Assembly (NCBI GenBank): GCA_918797485.1
Contig: CAKKNE010000003.1
Location: forward strand, 992,001-1,056,000
DNA from: Pelagomonas calceolata
Taxonomy: Eukaryota > Sar > Pelagophyceae > Pelagomonadales > Pelagomonadaceae
Direction of reading: 5' to 3'
DNA length: 64,000 nucleotides
The notes under the pieces are model-generated. The model did not search any database. It saw only the letters and a program-made list of their open reading frames with translations, and was not told where the DNA came from. The number at the start of each line of letters is the position of its first letter. Positions within the stretch are counted from its first letter, which is position 1. Of this stretch, positions 8,372 through 17,370 are shown piece by piece. The translations under genes and the position numbers were made by a program.

Positions 8372-9343
8372 ATGGACTTCATCCTCAACTGCTTCCGCAA
8401 GCCCACGAAGCTCGACGCCGCGACGCTCGAGTGCCAGGACGCGAGCACGTCGGGCGCCATCATCGACGCGTTGAAAGGAGACGCGGGCTTCGGCAAACTA
8501 AGCACATTTGAGGGCGACGCGATCGTCCAGAGAGACGAGGAGGACGCCGAGAAGCTGCAAAAGGGTGTTGATGCGTCTGTTGCCGCGGGCGTGTTGCCCA
8601 AGTTAAATCCGCCGCCCACCTATCAGGTGATCGATGTGCTGGGCAAGACGCCGGATGACGTGTGTGATGCGATTTTGAAGCACATGGGAGACGCCGCGAA
8701 CAAGGGCGGCGTCGTCGTGTTATGTGGTTTGAGCGGCACGGGCAAGGGCACGACGGTCGCGCGCTTACAAGCTCGATTAGGCCCGGGCAAGACGAAGACC
8801 TGGTCGAACGGCGACGTGTTTCGATCGTTAACTCTACTGGCAGCTACCTGGCGCGAAAAAAACTACAACCCGGCCTGGGACAAGGCGTTGACCCCCACAC
8901 GCGTCGCGGAGTTCATGGGCATGCTCGAGTTCGGGAAATTCGAGGGCTCCTGGGACATTAGAGTGCGCGGTTTGGGCGTCGACGCGTTAGTCTCGAAGGT
9001 GAAGAATACCACGCTAAAAGCTCCTTTGGTGGCCAAGAACATCCCCACCGTTGCGGAAAGGACCCAGGGCGAGGTCGTGACCTTCGCCGCCGCGGCGGCC
9101 AAGAAAATGGGCGACGACGGTTTAGTTGTGTTGCTAGAAGGAAGAGAAGCCACGGTGAACTACATCCCGTCGCCCTACCGCTACACGCTGACCATGAGCG
9201 ACCGCGCGGTGCTCGGCCAGCGCCGCGCGGCGCAGCGCCTCGCCGCGGCGGTGCTCAAGGACGTGGGGGAGGGCGCTTCGGAAGAGGCCATCTCGGCTTC
9301 CTTGCGAAAGAAGTTGAATGAGTTCCTCGAGGAGGTGCCGTGA
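8372..9343 (+). CDS. P-loop nucleotide-kinase-like protein
   Basis: A 323-residue protein. A Walker A motif GLSGTGKGTT lies near residue 121 and is followed by a segment like the nucleoside-binding part of cytidylate kinases (NGDVFRSLTLLA). A C-terminal region of 40 residues is basic and helical. The pattern suggests a cytidylate/adenylate-kinase-type phosphotransferase, but the middle part diverges from canonical CMP kinases and substrate is uncertain. The start at 8372 follows ACAAC; earlier in-frame codons are not ATG. Single exon, 40 bp between its stop and that of the convergent CCCH gene. Confidence 0.7.
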   Translation: MDFILNCFRKPTKLDAATLECQDASTSGAIIDALKGDAGFGKLSTFEGDAIVQRDEEDAEKLQKGVDASVAAGVLPKLNPPPTYQVIDVLGKTPDDVCDAILKHMGDAANKGGVVVLCGLSGTGKGTTVARLQARLGPGKTKTWSNGDVFRSLTLLAATWREKNYNPAWDKALTPTRVAEFMGMLEFGKFEGSWDIRVRGLGVDALVSKVKNTTLKAPLVAKNIPTVAERTQGEVVTFAAAAAKKMGDDGLVVLLEGREATVNYIPSPYRYTLTMSDRAVLGQRRAAQRLAAAVLKDVGEGASEEAISASLRKKLNEFLEEVP

Positions 9344-9382
9344 TTTGCTGTCCGCCCGTGCGGGGACAGCTTCCTAAGAATC

Positions 9383-11185
9383 TTAGAGTAGCGATACGGC
9401 GCGTTGCGCGGCGACGAGCCGCTCGACGAGGACCGGCTTCGTGCCCTCCGTCGACGCGCCCGCGGCCTCGAGGGCGGCTCGCAGTTCCGCGACCTTCAAT
9501 CGCTTGGCTTTGCGCGTCGCGGCGGCGCCGTCGAATTCCTGTGCGGGCTCGGCCGGCGCCGCTGGTGCGGGCACTGCGGCCGGTGCGGGCTCTGGCGCGG
9601 GCGCGGATACTGCCGCGGGCGCGGACGGCGCCGCTGGCACCGGCACTACCGCGGGCTCTGGAGCGGCGCCTGCCATCTCCGCCGCCATCGCCGCCGCCAT
9701 CTCCGGGGGCATCCCCGCGGGGATAGGCGCATACCTACCACCGGGCCGGAAGGCGATCGCTGGAATCGGCGCCGCCGCGGGCGCCGGTGCGGGCTCCGGC
9801 GCGGGCGCCGGCGCCGCGACCGGCGCCGCGACCGGGGCGGACGCGTCGCCCGGGATTGCCTCGTCCATGAAGTCCGCCGCCGATCTCCGGGGCGCCGCCG
9901 CCGTCGGTGGCGCCGGCGCCGGTACTGCCGTCGCCGGCGCCGGCGCTGCAGCTCCGGGGATCGCCGCCGGCGATGGCGGCGCCGAAGTGTCCGTCTCGTT
10001 CGTTTTTCGTCGCTTCTTCCGGCCGCCACGGTTCCGCTTCCGCTTCTTCTTTCCGGCGCTGCCGCCGGACGCCGAGACGTTGCCGGGCGACGGCGGCGCG
10101 GCCCGCTTCCGCGTGAGCCGCTCGCGGTTCGTGCCGTCGCGCCACTCGCGCCGCACGCGCGCCGAGTCGTCGTCGTCGGGCAGCGGGCCCGGGAAGAGGG
10201 GCTCGAAGTCCTCGGGCGTCGGCGCCGGCGGCCCGCGCGGCGCCTGGGGCCGCTGCGCGCGCTGCCGCGGCTTGCCGAGCCCGATGGAACCGTCGGGGTG
10301 GAAGAACACGCAGACCGACGACCGGCACTTCGTCCCGTGGCGGCACAGCTGCGACCGCGAGTTCGGGAGCTCGCCGAGCGGCGACGGCCGCGGCGGCCCT
10401 GGATAACCACCCCGGGGCGGCGGCGCCCCGGGCGGCCAGCTCACGGCGCCGGCGGGCCACACGGGCGCCGGCCACTGCGCGTTCGGCGCCTGCGGCGGCC
10501 ACGGAGCGTTCCGCGGCGAGCCCCTGCCCCGGGGCGGCGGCTGCCCCGGCCACTGCCCCGGCGCCTGGTATCCGGGCGGCGGCGCCTGCCACTGCTGCTG
10601 CTGCTGCTGTTGGGGCCACTGCTGCTGCTGTTGCGCTTGTTGTGCCGGCCACTGCTGCTGAGGCTGCGGCGGCTGCTGCTGCTGTTGTGCCGGCCACTGC
10701 TGCTGTTGGGGCTGCACCGCCGACGCGGCCCAGGGGTTCACTTGCGACGGCGTGAGCAGCGGCGGCGGTGCATAGTAGGGCGCGGGCGCGGCGGCGGGTT
10801 GGGCAGCGTAGCCCGGCGGCGTCGGCTCCCCGTACTGAGGCTGCTGTTGCTGCTGCGGTGCGGCGTAGGCGTAGCTCGGATGCGCGGTGCCCGGTGCGTC
10901 GTAGCCCGCGGCACTGTAGCCGCCCGGCGGCGCGGCGCTGGCGGTCGGCTGTTGCTGCTGCGGCTGCTGGGCCGCGGCGTAGTAGGCGGCCCAAGCGGCG
11001 TCGACGTCTTGGTCCGACGGCGCCGGCGCCGGCGCCGGAGGCGCTGCGGGTGCCGGCTGCTGCAGCTGTTGCAGCGCGGCGGCCGCGGCGGCGCTCGGCT
11101 GCTGCTGTGCCGCGGCGCCTGGGCGCAAGTGTGGGGCCAGCGCCGCCCAGCCGGGACTGCCCGGGCCGCCTCCAGCCCACGACAT
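9383..11185 (-). CDS. CCCH zinc-finger and SAP-domain protein
   Basis: A 600-residue, mostly low-complexity protein. The N-terminal ~270 residues are rich in Gln, Pro, Ala and Tyr with polyQ runs. Near residue 280 is one CCCH finger, CRHGTKCRSSVCVFFH (C-x5-C-x4-C-x3-H), the Nab2-like spacing that binds RNA. A basic KKKRKRNRGGRKKRRK patch near 375 looks like a nuclear localisation signal. After another Pro/Ala-rich stretch the C-terminus is a SAP domain (LKVAELRAALEAAGASTEG), which binds nucleic acid. A nuclear RNA-binding or mRNA-processing role is inferred. Large open frames on the opposite strand are by-products of the Pro/Ala codon bias. A 19-bp tandem repeat sits immediately upstream of its ATG. 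Confidence 0.75.
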   Translation of the reverse strand: MSWAGGGPGSPGWAALAPHLRPGAAAQQQPSAAAAAALQQLQQPAPAAPPAPAPAPSDQDVDAAWAAYYAAAQQPQQQQPTASAAPPGGYSAAGYDAPGTAHPSYAYAAPQQQQQPQYGEPTPPGYAAQPAAAPAPYYAPPPLLTPSQVNPWAASAVQPQQQQWPAQQQQQPPQPQQQWPAQQAQQQQQWPQQQQQQQWQAPPPGYQAPGQWPGQPPPRGRGSPRNAPWPPQAPNAQWPAPVWPAGAVSWPPGAPPPRGGYPGPPRPSPLGELPNSRSQLCRHGTKCRSSVCVFFHPDGSIGLGKPRQRAQRPQAPRGPPAPTPEDFEPLFPGPLPDDDDSARVRREWRDGTNRERLTRKRAAPPSPGNVSASGGSAGKKKRKRNRGGRKKRRKTNETDTSAPPSPAAIPGAAAPAPATAVPAPAPPTAAAPRRSAADFMDEAIPGDASAPVAAPVAAPAPAPEPAPAPAAAPIPAIAFRPGGRYAPIPAGMPPEMAAAMAAEMAGAAPEPAVVPVPAAPSAPAAVSAPAPEPAPAAVPAPAAPAEPAQEFDGAAATRKAKRLKVAELRAALEAAGASTEGTKPVLVERLVAAQRAVSLL

Positions 11186-11197
11186 TACTCCCGGGCC

Positions 11198-11272
11198 GCC
11201 GCTGTTGCAGCCGAGAGCCGCTGTTGCAGCCGAGCGCCGCTGTTGCAGCCGAGCGCCGCTGTTGCAGCGTGC
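11198..11272 (+). repeat. 19-bp tandem repeat, four copies
   Basis: Unit CGCCGCTGTTGCAGCCGAG, four copies in a row with a changed last unit, starting 13 bp upstream of the minus-strand ATG at 11185, so in its promoter or 5' UTR. It is outside coding sequence despite resembling the neighbouring Ala/Gln codons. Confidence 0.8.
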
Positions 11273-11423
11273 TGTGGCAGGGAGTTTTGTGGCGAGGCTA
11301 CCTCGGCGTTGGATGCATCAAGGTGGGGCAATTTGCAGTAGGGCAGCGATAACTAATATCTATAGCCGGGGCGGTCGCGAAACGGGTCGTCGCGCTCCGT
11401 TTTTGGCCGGGTTGCAATCGCGC

Positions 11424-11447
11424 GCTAGCGGCATGTAAGACACTAGC
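11424..11447 (+). promoter_or_regulatory. 24-bp intergenic element, copy 4
   Basis: GCTAGCG, GCA, TGTAAGACACTAGC. It matches the consensus at every fixed position and lies 150 bp before the FKBP start. Confidence 0.7.
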
Positions 11448-11596
11448 GAGCATCTGCAACAAGCAATTTTGGCGCTGGGCGGCAAGCGCTGTACGAAACT
11501 ACGCTCCACCGCATCACTGCGAAGCTCGACAACAGTGCTGCACGCAGAAATCGCATCGCTTCGCACCAATACGAGTGCTACACTGCTGCAGCATCG

Positions 11597-12289
11597 ATGC
11601 TCGTCCGTCTCTGCGCGCTCGGCGCGCTGACACATGCCGCGCGGCCCACACGCGTCGTCGGCCGGCGGCCCGCGCTCGCCGGCGCCGCCGCGGCGATCGC
11701 CTGTCCCGCGCGCGCGAACCCGCCGCCGGTCGACACCGACCGCGTCGCGGTCCCGGAGCTGCCGCAGCAGCCGCGGGGCCTGAAGCTCAAGAACGGCCTG
11801 AAGTTCACAGACGGTACAGTGGGGCCTGGTGAAAAATTGCGCTGGGGCCAGGTCGTGAAGATCAAGTACGTAGCCTACACGCGGGAGAGTGGCGACGCGC
11901 CCCTGAAGCGCTACGACGCTTCTGACGCGTATCTAGTGAGGCACGGCAACGGGCGGGACGTGCGCGGCTTGGATGAGGGCATACATACCATGCGGGTCGG
12001 AGGGACTAGGCGTGTGGAGGTGCCGCCCAATCTGGGCTACACGGCGCCAGGATTAGGACCGATGCCCGAGTCCGCCGGCGGGCGCCGGACGTTGGACAGG
12101 GCTCTAGATGACATGGCGGGGAAGCCGGGCGCGGCTGTAGTGTATGACGTCGCCGTGCTGAGCGCTTGGACGGATGACGCCGACGCGGGCTATTACGCCG
12201 ACGAGTCGTTTTCGGGCGACGAGATTCAGGTCATCGTCGGGAAGGCCGAGAAGATCGGGCGCGGGCTCGCGAAGGCGGCCGGGGAGTAA
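11597..12289 (+). CDS. FKBP-type peptidyl-prolyl isomerase, probable thylakoid lumen
   Basis: A 230-residue protein. The first ~45 residues contain a hydrophobic leader (LVRLCALGALTHAA), a basic stretch, then a second hydrophobic Ala-rich run ending in ACPARA. That is the multi-part leader of lumenal proteins in secondary plastids, with an AxA-like cleavage site. The rest is an FKBP fold: LKLKNGLKFTDG, the AYTRESG loop, GLDEGIHTMRVGGTRRVEVP, and the NLGYTAPGLGPMP segment typical of lumenal FKBPs. Several active-site aromatics of canonical FKBP12 are not evident, so isomerase activity is uncertain. Start at 11597 overlaps ATCGATG. Confidence 0.8.
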   Translation: MLVRLCALGALTHAARPTRVVGRRPALAGAAAAIACPARANPPPVDTDRVAVPELPQQPRGLKLKNGLKFTDGTVGPGEKLRWGQVVKIKYVAYTRESGDAPLKRYDASDAYLVRHGNGRDVRGLDEGIHTMRVGGTRRVEVPPNLGYTAPGLGPMPESAGGRRTLDRALDDMAGKPGAAVVYDVAVLSAWTDDADAGYYADESFSGDEIQVIVGKAEKIGRGLAKAAGE

Positions 12290-12496
12290 GAGTGTGAGAT
12301 ATCATGTTGGGCACGGGTTTTTCAGGCTGGCCAGCCCGCGATTTTGCAGTAGATCCCGCGCGGCGCGGACTCCTCGGGCCTAAGGACGAGCCAAGATCAC
12401 CACTAACGCGACAGCACCGCTCAGTCCAGGCGTTGCGAAGCTAGCGCTCCTAAATCAATCATTCAACAGATCTTCAAATCTTGAGCAGCCGTGGAG

Positions 12497-13270
12497 ATGC
12501 GGCGACCGACGCACGCGCGCGTGTTCTCGCACGTCTCGGACGGCGGCGGCGACGGGCGCGAGAGCCTCGCGAGCGAGGCGACGGGGCGGACCAGTAGTCT
12601 CGCCGAGTCGCTCACGTTCACGCTGGCGTCCCTTTCCCCGCTGTACGCCATCGACGCGACTCGCGCGCAGGTCTCCTTCGCGGGCGTATTCTACGGGCTG
12701 AACATGACCGCGGTCGTCGTCTACGCCTGCCACACGCAGCTGGCGTTTCTGGATCAAGTAAAGCGCATCGAGCACGACCTGCGACACTTCTCGCTTGCGA
12801 GGGCGGAGTGCTCGGACGAGCGTGACCGACAACACGTCGAGCGCGTGATCGAAAAGTGCTGGGCGAAGCGGGGCGGCGTCGCCGGCTTCGAGCGGAGCGT
12901 CCGGTCCGGTCCCATCTACGACGCTTTGCAACGGGCGGTCGGGCGCTACGGGCTGTTACGCTATTTCGACGTCGTTGTCGCAACGCTCGGCGTGCTGTTC
13001 CTGGGCCTCGGGCTCCACGCGCACAACCCACACGACGTCAGCCACGCGATCACGACGGTCACCGGCGTGTTTATCGTGATGCCACTAGCCTTCGCCGGCC
13101 ACGCGAAGATCACGGCGACGCTCGGGCGCGTCGCCATGCCCTACGGATGCAAGCTCGCGCTCGCGTCCTTCGCCTTCGTCGCATGCGTCCTCTCGTTGTC
13201 ACTGGCGAACTTTTCGCTCGGGCGCGAGTTCTGCCGCGCGACCGTCGGGTACGGATGTCTCCGCGGCTGA
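12497..13270 (+). CDS. Polytopic membrane protein of unknown function
   Basis: A 257-residue protein from the ATG at 12497. At least four hydrophobic segments are visible: about residues 55-80 (FAGVFYGLNMTAVVVYAC), 155-175 (YFDVVVATLGVLFLGLGL), 180-205 (ITTVTGVFIVMPLAFAGH) and 220-245 (LALASFAFVACVLSLSL). The loop between the first two is charged and about 70 residues long. No family is recognised. It lies in a plus-strand run between the FKBP and EF-hand genes. Coding status is supported by a continuous frame, hydrophobic periodicity and a clean stop. Confidence 0.6.
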   Translation: MRRPTHARVFSHVSDGGGDGRESLASEATGRTSSLAESLTFTLASLSPLYAIDATRAQVSFAGVFYGLNMTAVVVYACHTQLAFLDQVKRIEHDLRHFSLARAECSDERDRQHVERVIEKCWAKRGGVAGFERSVRSGPIYDALQRAVGRYGLLRYFDVVVATLGVLFLGLGLHAHNPHDVSHAITTVTGVFIVMPLAFAGHAKITATLGRVAMPYGCKLALASFAFVACVLSLSLANFSLGREFCRATVGYGCLRG

Positions 13271-13388
13271 CTCGGAGAGACCATCCCACCCTCCCCCCAT
13301 CCTCCTGTCCGATTCCTGCTCTCTGACGAGGCAATAAGTTTTTCCGGAGCACCGAAAACCCGTAAAGGGTTCGGCGCGCTAGTCGCGA

Positions 13389-13412
13389 GCTAGCGTCTGT
13401 AAGACACTAGCG
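13389..13412 (+). promoter_or_regulatory. 24-bp intergenic element, copy 5
   Basis: GCTAGCG, TC, TGTAAGACACTAGC, then GAGC. It lies 156 bp before the EF-hand/MBL start; a TATAA-like CATATAAG follows at about 13460. Confidence 0.7.
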
Positions 13413-13567
13413 AGCCCAGTGCTTGCTGCGCTGCGAGACAAATCTGTGCGGCTTGCGGCCCATATAAGTGCGCAATACATACACGTGACTAGGAGAAGCA
13501 ACGCTGCGCGGTGTGAGCCAGCCGTGTAGGGGCATACGACCTCTCAAAAAGGAGAGCACATCCAGCA

Positions 13568-15094
13568 ATGCGGGCAGCGGTTCTACTCGTCGTGCTCCTC
13601 GGCGCCAGCCGCGGCCTGGTACCGCGGCGACCGGCGGCCCCACGACCAGCATCGAGGCGCCACGCCACCGCGGTGGAGCCGTCCCCAGTCGAGACTGCCG
13701 TACGGTCGCTGGCCGACGTGACGCTCTCGCTGCTCGCCGGCGACGATGCCGCGGCGGATAGCCTCTTCGCGGACAAGGCGGCGCGGCGAGCCGCCGTCGT
13801 CACGGCGCTGGACGGCTTCGACGTGTCGAGGGACGGCTGGCTGTCGCGCGACGAGGCCGAGGCGCTGTTCGCGCGACTCGCGCACTGCATCGTCGCCGAG
13901 CTCGCGGACGGCAAGGGCGGCGCCTCGGAGCTCACGCAGAAGCATGCGAAACGAGTACTTGAAGATGACGTGCGCGGAACCATCAAGCGCGTCGCGACGA
14001 AACTGTACCTCCTCGCCGACAGTGACGAGGACGGCCGCGTGTCGCTGCCCGAGTTCGCGGGCCTCTTTGACCAAGTGCGTTCGGCGCCGGACGCCGAGAC
14101 GTTCCCGCAGCCGCTCCGGGCACTCGCGGGCTCGCTGCAGCTCCTGCCGCCCTCGGAGTCGGCCGCCGCCGCTTCCGCGGCAGATAAGTCCCAGGAGTGG
14201 CACATCGGCGTGCCGGGCGATGATCATACGCTGCGGACCGTCCAGTGCGACGGGTTCTCGATTGTGGGCATCGGCCGATCGGCGGACGCGTCGGCGTACT
14301 TCGTGCCCGAGCTGGGCGTCTGTTTCGACGCGGGCCTGTCCGTGGCGTCGCTCGCGCCGCGCTCCGTTTTCCTGACGCACGGCCATCGGGACCATACGGC
14401 AGCTTTACCTGTGCTCGCCCGAAAGGCGCGCGTTTTTGTACCTCGAGCCATCGACCCGCTCGTGCGGCGCTTCTTGATTGCCGAGGCGCAACTTAATTAT
14501 GGGCAAGAGCAATCCGACGCTGAGACGGAGGCGTTTCTCGGCTTGGACCTTAGGCCGGTGGACGACGGCGAGGCGTTCCTGCTCGAGCCGGACCATTACC
14601 AGGGCTCGCCCACGCCTCTCGGTCTCCAGGTTTTCACGGCACCGCATAAGAAAGGCGTGCCATCTTGTTCGTACGGCCTCTTCCGGCGCAAGAGTCGTCT
14701 GAAATCGGAATACCAAGGCCTCGACAAGCGCAAGCTGGGAGCGTTAGTAAGGGAGGACGTCGCGATAACGGAGCCGTACGACCAGGGCGTCCTCTTCTTC
14801 TCGGGCGATACGACCATCGACCTCCTCCGCGAACGGCACCAGGAGATCCTGCCCAAATATGAGACCGTCATCCACGAGGTCACGTTCCTCGGCGAGCCTT
14901 CCGAGGACTTGGATAAGGCGACGCGGGCCAAGGGGCACACGCACTACGCGCAGCTTCACCCCTGGATCGCGGCCTTCCCCCATACCACGTTCGTTTTGGT
15001 GCATTGGTCGCTGCGCTACTCGAAGGAGGAGGTCCTCGCGTTCTTCGACAAGTCCTACGGGGGCGTGCCGTCGAACGTAGTACTGTGGATATAA
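13568..15094 (+). CDS. EF-hand plus metallo-beta-lactamase (RNase Z-like) protein
   Basis: A 508-residue protein combining two modules. The N-terminus (LLVVLLGASRGLVP) looks like a signal peptide with an ASAFAP-type plastid motif. Residues about 85-170 hold two EF-hand-like loops, DVSRDGWLSRDE and DSDEDGRVSLPE, with acidic ligands in register for calcium. From about 230 the protein is a metallo-beta-lactamase fold: FDAGLS, the metal motif HGHRDH (about 262-267), FFSGDTT, HEVTFL and GHTHYAQ, close to tRNase Z-type hydrolases. A calcium-responsive plastid RNA or phosphodiester hydrolase is an inference; the fusion itself is directly visible. Single exon. Confidence 0.8.
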   Translation: MRAAVLLVVLLGASRGLVPRRPAAPRPASRRHATAVEPSPVETAVRSLADVTLSLLAGDDAAADSLFADKAARRAAVVTALDGFDVSRDGWLSRDEAEALFARLAHCIVAELADGKGGASELTQKHAKRVLEDDVRGTIKRVATKLYLLADSDEDGRVSLPEFAGLFDQVRSAPDAETFPQPLRALAGSLQLLPPSESAAAASAADKSQEWHIGVPGDDHTLRTVQCDGFSIVGIGRSADASAYFVPELGVCFDAGLSVASLAPRSVFLTHGHRDHTAALPVLARKARVFVPRAIDPLVRRFLIAEAQLNYGQEQSDAETEAFLGLDLRPVDDGEAFLLEPDHYQGSPTPLGLQVFTAPHKKGVPSCSYGLFRRKSRLKSEYQGLDKRKLGALVREDVAITEPYDQGVLFFSGDTTIDLLRERHQEILPKYETVIHEVTFLGEPSEDLDKATRAKGHTHYAQLHPWIAAFPHTTFVLVHWSLRYSKEEVLAFFDKSYGGVPSNVVLWI

Positions 15095-15107
15095 AAACAC
15101 TGTGTTT

Positions 15108-15190
15108 GTCTTTCTTACGCGCTCCCCGGCGACGGCGTCTCGCGGGCTAGTCTTTCTTACGCCCTCCCCGGCGACGGCGCCTCGCGGGCG
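15108..15190 (+). repeat. About 42-bp direct duplication
   Basis: Two adjacent units (15108-15149 and 15150-15190), each starting GTCTTTCTTACG and ending CTCGCGGGC. On the minus strand each unit contains the last codons and stop (TAA) of the TPR fragment, so the stop context was duplicated. Confidence 0.8.
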
Positions 15191-15507
15191 CGGAGCGCTG
15201 CTTGCGACTTTCGTAGTTCGACCTCAATGCCCCGTACCGTTAATGGGTGCGCGCCACCGAGCACGCGCCGCGCGGTCCGTTGAATTTCCTCTAGCGTCGT
15301 CACAGCCTTTCGGAGATCGTCGAGCGTGGCGGCGGGGTCCTCGTGGAGCGACCTCGCGTAAATTGCCCGCGTCTTGAGCGTGATCGCATTATTCTCTCCG
15401 AGGACACGTCGCGCCACGGGCATCATTTTACGCAGCACCGACTTGGCTTCTTCGAAGCGCTTATGACGAACAAGAGTGTCCGTGTAATTAGCAAGATCCC
15501 AAAAGCG
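15157..15507 (-). pseudogene. TPR (kinesin-light-chain type) gene fragment
   Basis: About 115 codons open on the minus strand with residues such as YTDTLVRHKRFEEAKSVL, ARRVLGENNAITLKTRA and ARRVLGGAHPLT, the signature of TPR repeats of the kinesin-light-chain type that are abundant in stramenopiles. The frame is closed upstream by a TAA at about 15508 and no convincing acceptor is found between that stop and the repeat. Only the last two or so repeats survive. I read it as a 3' remnant of a larger TPR gene; a short expressed protein from the ATG at 15438 is possible but less likely. Confidence 0.55.
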
Positions 15508-15727
15508 TTAGCCGAGACGAGCACGCGGCCTGTCACGTTCCACGAGCAGGTGTGCCTCGGGGAGGACGATGTAGTCGTGAGGAGGGCGAGTAACTCGAAT
15601 CGTTTCACATTACTCCCCACAGTGTGCCGCTCGCTCGGCTAGAGCAAACATCATGTCCGGTGAAATCAGGGGGTGGAAGAAGGGAAAGGGGACGTGATGC
15701 CGTGTTTCGCGAGCGAGAGCTCAAAGC

Positions 15728-16981
15728 TCAAAAGAGGCAGAACTTGCCCGACGGCGGCGTGGAGCCCCTCACAGGCGCAGTTCCTTCAGAAATTTCAAAG
15801 GACGCGGGCGTCGTCTTCTCGAGGCGCTCGAGCAGCGCACTCCCGAGACCGACGGCAGGCGTCACAACACCAGAAGTCTTGTTGGCGCCCTTGGCCAGCA
15901 AGACGGCGCAGGCGACGAGCATCTTCGCCGTGCCCAGGTAGCCCGTGTCCTCGTCCACAAAATACGTCGATTCCAAATAAGTACCGTCGTCGCACGACGC
16001 CCGACCGTGCACGCGCAGCCAGCCCGCCTCCATGTTTTCGCGCGACGGGCCCTCGCCGGGCTTCGGTACGAGGCCCCCAAACAACGTTGGGGACAGAATC
16101 GCCGCCCCGACTTTATAGGTAAAAAGTTTTTGCGACATGCGGTCCGAAAACTTCTCCTCGCGCAGAGCTCGTTCGGAGTAGGTGAAGGACGACGCGTAGC
16201 CCAGCAAAGCGTTCGACCGCCGCACGCAGTTGGCCATGACGGGACCCATGATCCAGGGGCCCGCGCTCCGCCCGTTAAACTCGGCGCAGGGCGCGTCGGC
16301 CTTTGGGCTCTTATTCGTCGTGCTATAGGTACTTTTGGCGCCCTTCGCATCCGTAACCAATGGATCGAAGTCCGGCTTCGACGATGACCGAGCCTTGCCT
16401 AATTGAAACTGGGCCGTGGCCACCGTACCGCCCGACGCCGCAAACGACGGCGGCAGTTCGGTATAAGTGTCCACTTGCGTGAGCTTGAGGTTGCGCTTGA
16501 CGGCCTCCTCGTGCAATTTCAATACAGTCAGGTCCCAGGGCACGCAGTCGTTGCCGCAGTGCGCGACGATGCAAGCTCCGGTCTTCCGCGCGGTCGCGTC
16601 GTGCTCCTTGATCAGGTGGCGCACGAAGTCCGATTCGCCCGTAATGTCGCAGTAGTGCACGCCCTCCTCCGCGCATAATTTAGCAAGGGTCTTGCCGTAC
16701 TTCTCGAAGGGCCCGGCGCACGTCGCGCAAACTTTTGTTTTTTTTACGACGTTTCGCAGTTTCGTTTCTTGCTCTTCGTTCTCGCAGATTAAGTCAGCGA
16801 TTTCAATACTTGGGGTTGCTTTGACTTCTTCCAACACCTTCTTCGCCTTGGCCTCGTTTCTAGCGCACGCGGCCCACCGCAGGTTCGGTTCCGTCTTTGT
16901 TAAGTGCTCGGCGGCTAATCTTCCCGTAAATCCCGTGACGCCGAATAAGATCAGGTCGTAGTCCTTCCTGGCGGCGAACAT
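15728..16981 (-). CDS. Saccharopine-dehydrogenase-like oxidoreductase
   Basis: A 417-residue protein from the ATG at 16981 (MFAARKDYDL). The N-terminal dinucleotide-binding motif LILFGVTGFTGRLAAEHL matches the SCCPDH/trans-acting enoyl-reductase-like family, as do CAGPFEKYG, YCDITGESDFV and CGNDCVPWDL. These proteins use NAD(P)(H), and several are membrane- or lipid-droplet-associated; the substrate is unclear for most. The C-terminal half has the family's moderately hydrophobic segments (ILSPTLFGGLVPKPGEGPS). The open frame extends to 17092 but begins there with GTG, so I take 16981. It faces the WD40 gene divergently. Confidence 0.85.
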   Translation of the reverse strand: MFAARKDYDLILFGVTGFTGRLAAEHLTKTEPNLRWAACARNEAKAKKVLEEVKATPSIEIADLICENEEQETKLRNVVKKTKVCATCAGPFEKYGKTLAKLCAEEGVHYCDITGESDFVRHLIKEHDATARKTGACIVAHCGNDCVPWDLTVLKLHEEAVKRNLKLTQVDTYTELPPSFAASGGTVATAQFQLGKARSSSKPDFDPLVTDAKGAKSTYSTTNKSPKADAPCAEFNGRSAGPWIMGPVMANCVRRSNALLGYASSFTYSERALREEKFSDRMSQKLFTYKVGAAILSPTLFGGLVPKPGEGPSRENMEAGWLRVHGRASCDDGTYLESTYFVDEDTGYLGTAKMLVACAVLLAKGANKTSGVVTPAVGLGSALLERLEKTTPASFEISEGTAPVRGSTPPSGKFCLF

Positions 16982-17370
16982 GTTTGCTTTTGGCACCGCT
17001 GCGGTGACGGCGTGCTGGAGAGCCACTATCTGTACTGATAGATATCTCGCTCGTTCGTGCGAGTCAGCAGCTATAACTGCGTAGGCATGCACTACACTGT
17101 AAATGAATCACGACTGCGGCGCAGGGCGGTTGTTAGTGCGGCGTAAGTGCTGTTTTGTGCAACCTGGCCAAAAGCGTGTGCCTCAAATACCCGCACGAAG
17201 AGGAGTCCAAGCCAGGAGCGAGCCGTCCGGAAGCCGTGCTCCACAACGCCAAAAAGCTCCCAAGACGAGGGCCGCCTAAAATAAAATTCGGGGCTGCAAA
17301 ACCGGTGTGGCTGCCAAGTTCGGATTTTGGGAGCCAACAGCCGAGACAGGGGGCTGCCCCAGACACAACC
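16982..17370. other. Divergent intergenic region
   Basis: A 389-bp region between the oxidoreductase and WD40 genes. It contains a GGGCTGCCCC element at 17351-17360, ten bases before the WD40 ATG. No clear copy of the 24-bp element is seen. Confidence 0.5.
17351..17360 (+). promoter_or_regulatory. GGGCTGCCCC element
   Basis: GGGCTGCCCC ten bases before the WD40 ATG at 17371, so it is probably in the 5' UTR. Confidence 0.35.

Larger units (their letters stand above)
11186..11596. other. Divergent intergenic region
   Basis: A 411-bp region between the CCCH/SAP gene (leftward) and the FKBP gene (rightward). It holds four copies of a 19-bp repeat (11198-11272) and a perfect-looking 24-bp element (11424-11447). 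Nothing else is recognised. Confidence 0.6.

Noticed and set aside
9404-11341. A 645-codon plus-strand frame rich in Arg, Gly and Pro
   Set aside because: It mirrors the Ala/Pro/Gln-rich CCCH/SAP gene on the other strand, has no domain and would run through its promoter.
12440-12450. GCTAGCGCTCC resembling the 24-bp element
   Set aside because: Only one arm is present; the TGTAAG-CACTAGC arm is missing.
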